Origin: JAISGQ01 sp045534445
GTDB lineage: Bacteria; Bacillota; Clostridia; Oscillospirales; Acutalibacteraceae
Assembly: GCA_045534445.1 (NCBI GenBank)
Contig: JAZSJQ010000072.1
Coordinates: forward strand, 1-5,981
Reading direction: 5' to 3'
DNA: 5,981 nt
Both the position numbers and the translations under genes were made by a program. Numbering within the stretch: position 1 is the stretch's first letter; the number at the start of each line of letters is the position of its first letter. Below the pieces are notes generated by a model that was not told the DNA's origin, searched no databases, and saw only the letters and a program-made list of their open reading frames with translations. Below are positions 1 through 2,880 of this stretch, in pieces.

Positions 1-46
1 CTATGTCTATTAGTACTACATCTCTTCGTCCATCTTTTTCCCACAT
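1..46 (-). CDS. Start of an unidentified protein gene (partial, runs off the left edge)
   Basis: Only the first 15 codons are inside the window, reading M-W-E-K-D-G-R-R-D-V-V-L-I-D-I. They open with ATG at 46. The sequence GAGGTGA at 60-54, a seven-base match to the 16S anti-Shine-Dalgarno, lies 7 nt upstream. A promoter-like pair lies just above it. An in-frame ATG at 88 would add 14 residues, but it has no ribosome binding site and lies upstream of the -10 box, so the start at 46 is preferred. No domain can be recognised from 15 residues and no function is offered. The case for a gene rests on the good start signals and the open frame to the edge. Confidence 0.5.
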   Translation of the reverse strand, partial: MWEKDGRRDVVLIDI

Positions 47-68
47 TTTCGTTTCACCTCTTGTTCCT

Positions 69-97
69 ATTATACCATTTTTATTCATGTTATGCAA
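69..97 (-). promoter_or_regulatory. Promoter for the partial leftward gene
   Basis: On the minus strand a perfect -10 TATAAT (74-69) lies 17 nt after a weak -35-like TTGCAT (97-92). Transcription would begin near 62, leaving a leader of about 16 nt that starts almost at the ribosome binding site. The -35 overlaps the A-tract of the adjacent terminator hairpin. Confidence 0.5.
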
Positions 98-127
98 AAA
101 ACTCACTGCTTTCACAGTGAGTTTTTT
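96..127. terminator. Bidirectional rho-independent terminator
   Basis: ACTCACTG (101-108) pairs with CAGTGAGT (115-122) around a 6-nt loop. Five A residues (96-100) on one side face five T residues (123-127) on the other, so the structure works on either strand. In the leftward direction it is the first good terminator after the LRR lipoprotein gene (stop at 289) and after the orphaned gene end at 173-254. Confidence 0.75.
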
Positions 128-136
128 GACAAGCTG

Positions 137-163
137 AGACCGCACAGAATGTGCGGTCTTTTT
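137..163 (+). terminator. Rho-independent terminator, rightward
   Basis: GACCGCAC (138-145) pairs perfectly with GTGCGGTC (151-158) around AGAAT. A flanking A-T pair extends the stem, and TTTTT follows at 159-163. There is no T-tract on the other strand, so it acts rightward. No rightward gene is visible upstream. Together with the bidirectional hairpin before it, it would shield the LRR region from rightward read-through. Confidence 0.65.
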
Positions 164-172
164 AAATCAATA

Positions 173-254
173 TTAAAATTCTTCTCTCAGCTTATAAATT
201 TCGCCCTGGGTGCTGCCTGTGCGGACGAGGACGTAGTCACCGAGGAGGCTGCCG
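173..254 (-). pseudogene. Orphaned 3' end of a duplicated gene (copy of the tail of the gene at 2244-2588)
   Basis: Read leftward, this stretch encodes 26 residues ending Y-K-L-R-E-E-F-stop, nearly the same as the C-terminus of the small protein encoded at 2244-2588. Bases 175-248 match 2246-2319 at 72 of 74 positions. The differences are at 214 (Gly to Ser) and 233 (silent). The stop is TAA here and TGA in the intact gene. Similarity fades at 249-254. Upstream, the frame is open only to an ATG at 304 inside the end of the LRR gene, with no ribosome binding site, so a 43-residue product is unlikely. It is best read as a displaced gene end left by duplication or integration. Confidence 0.85.
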
Positions 255-264
255 CAGCAGCCTC
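245..264. repeat. Perfect hairpin at the edge of the duplicated gene end
   Basis: GAGGCTGC (245-252) and GCAGCCTC (257-264) form an 8-bp perfect inverted repeat around CGCA. It sits where similarity to the intact gene copy stops, 25 bp beyond the stop codon of the LRR gene. The T-run on the plus strand is only three bases and there is none on the minus strand, so it is a poor terminator. It could be a 3'-stabilising structure for the LRR mRNA or a recombination boundary. Confidence 0.6.
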
Positions 265-288
265 TTTCAGTGCAGACTCCGTAATTGG

Positions 289-1752
289 TTACTCTACCAC
301 CCATGTCACACCATCGTCAGGCTCGTAGCTGTAATAGGAAGCCTCATAAGGTGCATGGACGGTGATGATGCAGTCGTCAAATGCCGATTCGCCAATGCTT
401 GTGACGCTTTCGGGAATGGTAATATTCTCGATCTCGTCACAGTAGAAAAAGGCACTTTCTCCGATATCCGTGAGGCTGACGGGCAGTACGATCTCTGTCA
501 GCTCTTCGCAGCTGCTGAATGCATAGCCGCCAATAACCGTGACCTCGTCAGGTATGATGACAACGTCTGCCTTACCGGGAGGACAGCATATAAGCTCAGT
601 AAATGACTTGTTGTAAAGAATGCCGTCCATGGCTGCAAAATAAGGATTTGCTTCGCTTACCTTGATATCGGTCAGGCGGTAGGAGTTGTTGAAGACACTA
701 TTACCGATGCTCTTGACATTTTCGGGAATAGTGATCTCGGTCAGCTTCGAGCAGTCGGCAAATGCCGATTCGCCGATACTCGTGACACTGCTCGGCATTG
801 TGACCTTCGTTAAGTCGAAGCAGTAGCTGAACGCAGAATTACCGATAGTTGTAACACCTTCGGGAATTACTATCTCACGGAAACATCTGCAGCTGTTGAA
901 AGCATCATTCCCGATAGCTGTGACGCCCTCGGGAATGATGATCTCCCCAAGGCTCTCGCACTCGCAGAATGTAGAATCTCCGATTGCCGTAATGTTGCTC
1001 GGTAAGGTTATTTCTGAAAGATTCTCGCATTTCATGAATGCCCCATCACCGATGCTTGTGATGCTGTCGGGCATGGAGACCCTTTTAAGAGTCTTGCAGT
1101 TTAAAAATGCATTCTGCCCGATGACTGTGACGCTCTCGGGAATTACGATCTCCTCAAGGCCCCAGCAGTTATCGAATGCCGCCTCACCGATGCTTGTGAG
1201 AGTTTTCGGCAGTGTGACTTTCTTAAGACCCTTGCAGTCGTTAAAAGTAAGCTTCCCGATGCTTGTAATACTGTCGGGAATGGTGATCTCGGTCAGCCTT
1301 TCACAGCCGTTGAAAGCTTCCTCGCCTATATATGTGACACCGTCGGGTATGTTGATTACAGTCAGCTTATCGCACCATCTGAAAGAACAATCGCCGATAT
1401 GTGTAACACTGTTGGGAATACTGACTTTTGTCAGGCTTTTACACCATGAAAACGCATGGTTTCCGATGTGTGTAACGCCATCGGGCAAAGTTACCTCGGT
1501 CAGAGTCTCACAGTCTTCAAATGCCCAATCACCAATGCCTGTGACTTTGACACCGTCTATTTCAGCAGGTATAGACAGCTTCTCGGGCTCGCCGGTAAAG
1601 CCTGTTATAGTCACTTCACCCTCTGAAACCGTGTATTCCAGACATTCTAAACCGTCGCTGTCGTCACCGCCGCAGCCGACAAGGCAGAGACAGCCAAGAA
1701 GCAAGGAAAATACACAGACTACGGAAATGATTTTTCTGAGATGACTTTTCAT
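289..1752 (-). CDS. BspA-type leucine-rich-repeat surface lipoprotein
   Basis: This encodes a 487-aa exported protein. Residues 1-27 form a lipoprotein signal: a basic start (K-S-H-L-R-K), a hydrophobic core and lipobox L-V-G-C with the lipidated cysteine at 27. An acidic Gly/Asp linker follows. Most of the rest is LRR_5/BspA repeats of 23 residues with the pattern LTxxxIPxxVTxIGxxAFxxC. Twelve run in unbroken register, then comes a longer unit with the N-P-Y...D-G-I-L-Y-N...L-I-C-C-P motif usual in this family, then two more repeats. The tail is aromatic and acidic, ending W-V-V-E. The start at 1752 has AAAGGGG 8 nt upstream. The frame is open to 1902, but that stretch holds the promoter's transcription start and a hairpin repeat. 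Known BspA-family proteins bind host or matrix ligands; the ligand here is unknown. Expression is probably controlled by the divergent repressor gene. Confidence 0.93.
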   Translation of the reverse strand: MKSHLRKIISVVCVFSLLLGCLCLVGCGGDDSDGLECLEYTVSEGEVTITGFTGEPEKLSIPAEIDGVKVTGIGDWAFEDCETLTEVTLPDGVTHIGNHAFSWCKSLTKVSIPNSVTHIGDCSFRWCDKLTVINIPDGVTYIGEEAFNGCERLTEITIPDSITSIGKLTFNDCKGLKKVTLPKTLTSIGEAAFDNCWGLEEIVIPESVTVIGQNAFLNCKTLKRVSMPDSITSIGDGAFMKCENLSEITLPSNITAIGDSTFCECESLGEIIIPEGVTAIGNDAFNSCRCFREIVIPEGVTTIGNSAFSYCFDLTKVTMPSSVTSIGESAFADCSKLTEITIPENVKSIGNSVFNNSYRLTDIKVSEANPYFAAMDGILYNKSFTELICCPPGKADVVIIPDEVTVIGGYAFSSCEELTEIVLPVSLTDIGESAFFYCDEIENITIPESVTSIGESAFDDCIITVHAPYEASYYSYEPDDGVTWVVE

Positions 1753-1810
1753 AATATTATCCCCTTTCTGTTTTGCGAAAAGCGATTCAGACATTATCCG
1801 AACGGACACC

Positions 1811-1845
1811 GTAAGGGAGGCGAGAACGCAAGCGATCTCATCTCC
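1811..1845 (+). repeat. Dispersed GTAGGGG-type hairpin repeat in the LRR gene leader
   Basis: It begins GTAAGGG and contains GAGAACGCAAGCGATCTC (1822-1839), which pairs as GAGA/TCTC and CGC/GCG. GGAG (1816-1819) and CTCC (1842-1845) can form an outer stem. The 18-base core differs from the repeat at 5960-5977 at two positions only, and these form one pair (C-G here, T-A there). On the minus strand it lies in the predicted 5' leader of the LRR mRNA. Confidence 0.6.
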
Positions 1846-1901
1846 GTGCCCGCCCGCAGAATACTTATAAAATACTACCATCATTTTACTCCTGCAAAAC
1901 A

Positions 1902-1930
1902 ATCATAGTCGAAATGCGTCTAAAAGTCAA
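1902..1930 (-). promoter_or_regulatory. Promoter of the LRR lipoprotein gene
   Basis: On the minus strand a -35 TTGACT (1930-1925) and a -10 TATGAT (1907-1902) are separated by exactly 17 bp. The expected start near 1895 gives a leader of about 143 nt before the ATG at 1752. Operator-like box O1 fills the spacer and O2 lies directly upstream of the -35. Confidence 0.7.
1907..1921. promoter_or_regulatory. Operator-like box O1
   Basis: AGTCGAAATGCGTCT is an imperfect 15-bp dyad centred on 1914 (5 of 7 pairs). It belongs to a 17-bp unit (1905-1921) repeated with one mismatch at 1930-1946. It lies between the -10 and -35 of the LRR promoter, so a bound protein should block RNA polymerase. The Xre-type protein encoded next door is the obvious candidate. 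Confidence 0.6.
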
Positions 1931-1931
1931 T

Positions 1932-1946
1932 AGTCGAAATTCGTCT
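1932..1946. promoter_or_regulatory. Operator-like box O2
   Basis: AGTCGAAATTCGTCT is a 15-bp dyad centred on 1939 with 6 of 7 pairs (AG.CGAA.TTCG.CT). Its centre is 25 bp from that of O1. It is adjacent to the LRR -35 and 29 bp upstream of the repressor start codon. It ends 4 bp before a -10-like TAAAAT (1951-1956), so it may also serve autoregulation. Confidence 0.6.
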
Positions 1947-1974
1947 GCTGTAAAATGACAATGAGGTGGTACGA

Positions 1975-2199
1975 ATGACAATACAGGAGAGGATAAAAAT
2001 GCTCAGAGAGGAGCATGAACCGCCCCTGAATCAAACACAGCTCGGAGAAAAACTGCACAAAAGTCAGAGGGCGATATCAAGACTTGAAACAGGGGAAGCC
2101 CATATGCAGGACGATGATATTATTGCTTACTGCCGCTTTTTCAATGTATCGGCGGATTACATTCTCGGGCTTTCCGATTTGCCGAATCCGAAAAAATAA
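1975..2199 (+). CDS. Xre/Cro-CI-type helix-turn-helix repressor
   Basis: This encodes a 74-aa protein that is almost entirely one HTH_3 domain. Helix 1 covers about residues 3-13. The helix-turn-helix spans about 20-39, with Q-T-Q-L-G-E-K-L as helix 2 and S-Q-R-A-I-S-R-L-E-T-G as the recognition helix. The segment F-F-N-V-S-A-D-Y-I-L-G-L-S is the usual end of this fold. There is no sensor or dimerisation domain, so it should act as a small Cro-like dimer. The ATG at 1975 is chosen because GAGGTGG (1963-1969) is well placed. An in-frame GTG at 1966 lies inside that site. It is divergent from the LRR lipoprotein gene, with two dyad boxes between them, and probably represses that gene and perhaps itself. 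Its own promoter is unclear: TAAAAT at 1951-1956 lacks a convincing -35 and would leave almost no leader. Confidence 0.92.
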   Translation: MTIQERIKMLREEHEPPLNQTQLGEKLHKSQRAISRLETGEAHMQDDDIIAYCRFFNVSADYILGLSDLPNPKK

Positions 2200-2224
2200 G
2201 GGACTGTTTTTAAACAGTCCCTTT
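2191..2224. terminator. Bidirectional terminator between convergent genes
   Basis: A stem of at least 12 bp pairs AAGGGACTGTTT (2198-2209) with AAACAGTCCCTT (2212-2223). It begins inside the repressor stop codon. On the minus strand the stem is followed by TTATTTTTT, a strong signal for the convergent gene at 2244-2588. On the plus strand the tail is only TTTAAT, so it is weaker there. Confidence 0.8.
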
Positions 2225-2243
2225 AATCATATATATTGTATAT

Positions 2244-2588
2244 TCAAAATTCTTCTCTCAGCTTATAAATTTCGCCCTGGGTGCCGCCTGTGCGGACGAG
2301 GACATAGTCACCGAGGAGGGTGTCGATCTGCCAGACCTTAGCTTCATCGTCGCTGACAAAGCCGATCCTTCTGCCGAGGCTTGCCTCAAGCTCGCGGTCG
2401 ATGGCAGGGGAGAAGCCGCTGTTTTCAAAGCCCACAAAGTCATAGACCTTATCGCCCTGAAAAAGAGTCTCGCCGTCATTGCTCAGATCAAACTCCATGG
2501 AAAGAGGAACAGCACGTTCAGCGATAGATACAACGGTTGCGGCAACGGAGCCGAGACCCAGCAGCACTGCCGAGAATATATGAGACAC
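2244..2588 (-). CDS. Small membrane-anchored protein of unknown function
   Basis: I do not recognise this 114-aa protein. The start is taken as GTG at 2588, with GGAGGAG (2600-2594) 5 nt upstream (7 nt from GGAGG). The longer frame would begin at a TTG at 2651 that lies inside a promoter. Residues 3-24 (I-F-S-A-V-L-L-G-L-G...) are hydrophobic with no preceding charge and no lipobox, so a signal anchor or a cleavable signal peptide is possible. The rest is soluble and acidic. It includes Y-D-F-V-G-F-E-N-S, G-R-R-I-G-F-V-S-D-D-E-A-K-V-W-Q-I-D and a C-terminus L-L-G-D-Y-V-L-V-R-T-G-G-T-Q-G-E-I-Y-K-L-R-E-E-F that looks like a small beta fold. The DNA for the last 26 residues is duplicated at 173-254. 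The gene is divergent from secA, with two promoter candidates upstream. Confidence 0.75.
   Translation of the reverse strand: MSHIFSAVLLGLGSVAATVVSIAERAVPLSMEFDLSNDGETLFQGDKVYDFVGFENSGFSPAIDRELEASLGRRIGFVSDDEAKVWQIDTLLGDYVLVRTGGTQGEIYKLREEF
2245..2325. repeat. Right copy of a 74-81 bp direct repeat
   Basis: Bases 2246-2319 match 175-248 at 72 of 74 positions in the same orientation, offset by 2071 bp. Weaker similarity continues to 2325. This copy is the 3' end of the intact small-protein gene. The LRR lipoprotein and Xre repressor genes lie between the copies. Confidence 0.85.
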
Positions 2589-2622
2589 GCGTACTCCTCC
2601 TTTTTTCAGAAATCCGCAGACC

Positions 2623-2651
2623 ACTATATCACAGAGCCGCGGCAATTGCAA
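2623..2651 (-). promoter_or_regulatory. Proximal promoter of the small-protein gene
   Basis: On the minus strand TTGCAA (2651-2646) and TATAGT (2628-2623) are 17 bp apart. Transcription would start near 2616, about 28 nt before the GTG start. Confidence 0.55.
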
Positions 2652-2684
2652 GATGAAAAGTCATATTTCGGGCTTTGCAAGGGT

Positions 2685-2713
2685 AGTTTATCATATGGAA
2701 AGCGGAAAGTCAA
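2685..2713 (-). promoter_or_regulatory. Distal promoter of the small-protein gene
   Basis: On the minus strand TTGACT (2713-2708) and TAAACT (2690-2685) are 17 bp apart, with an A/T-rich tract upstream that could act as an UP element. The -35 is better than that of the proximal candidate and the -10 is weaker. The two may work in tandem. Confidence 0.5.
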
Positions 2714-2796
2714 CATAATATTTATCGAAAAACAATAACAAATTATTAATAATCGTTACAAAAAGAACACTACACATTATCTTCGTCAAAAAATGA

Positions 2797-2825
2797 TTGT
2801 TAATACAATATATATGTGGTACAAT
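2797..2825 (+). promoter_or_regulatory. secA promoter
   Basis: TTGTTA (2797-2802) and TACAAT (2820-2825) are separated by exactly 17 bp, downstream of a long A/T-rich tract that includes the perfect palindrome ATTATTAATAAT (2742-2753). The expected start near 2832 gives a 49-nt leader. It also rules out secA starts at 2797 and 2824, which would not be in this transcript. Confidence 0.7.
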
Positions 2826-2847
2826 GAACAAAGTATATTGGAAAACA

Positions 2848-2876
2848 AAGGAGGCGTACGCGCACTTTGCGCGGAG
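2848..2876 (+). promoter_or_regulatory. secA ribosome binding region: strong SD, GC hairpin, weak SD
   Basis: AAGGAGG (2848-2854) is a near-perfect Shine-Dalgarno but lies 26 nt before the secA ATG, too far for normal use. Between them CGCGC (2859-2863) pairs with GCGCG (2869-2873) around ACTTT. Folding this hairpin would cut the effective spacing to about 11 nt. A weak GGAG (2873-2876), only 4 nt from the ATG, overlaps the end of the stem, so the folded and unfolded leaders may use different sites. Confidence 0.5.
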
Positions 2877-2880
2877 ACTT

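Noticed and set aside
173..304. A 43-residue gene, or a frameshifted extension of the LRR protein, reading through the displaced gene end
   Set aside because: The ATG at 304 lacks an SD, and no slippery sequence is seen before the LRR stop at 289. The similarity is explained by duplication of a gene end.
896..1744. Open frame of 282 codons on the plus strand inside the LRR gene
   Set aside because: It is antisense to the 69-bp repeats, whose periodic composition keeps the opposite frame open. It has no start signals of its own. The same applies to the shorter frame at 355-606.
1753..1902. N-terminal extension of the LRR lipoprotein to 1902
   Set aside because: It would start close to the predicted transcription start, covers a non-coding hairpin repeat, and would bury the lipoprotein signal in mid-protein. 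The ATG at 1752 has a good SD and begins a textbook signal peptide.
2589..2651. Longer small protein starting at TTG 2651
   Set aside because: The TTG lies in a -35 box, has no ribosome binding site, and the added residues include the translated SD of the GTG start at 2588.
2797..2880. Longer SecA starting at TTG 2797 or ATG 2824
   Set aside because: TTG 2797 lies in the -35 and ATG 2824 in the -10 of the secA promoter. The family N-terminus matches the ATG at 2881.
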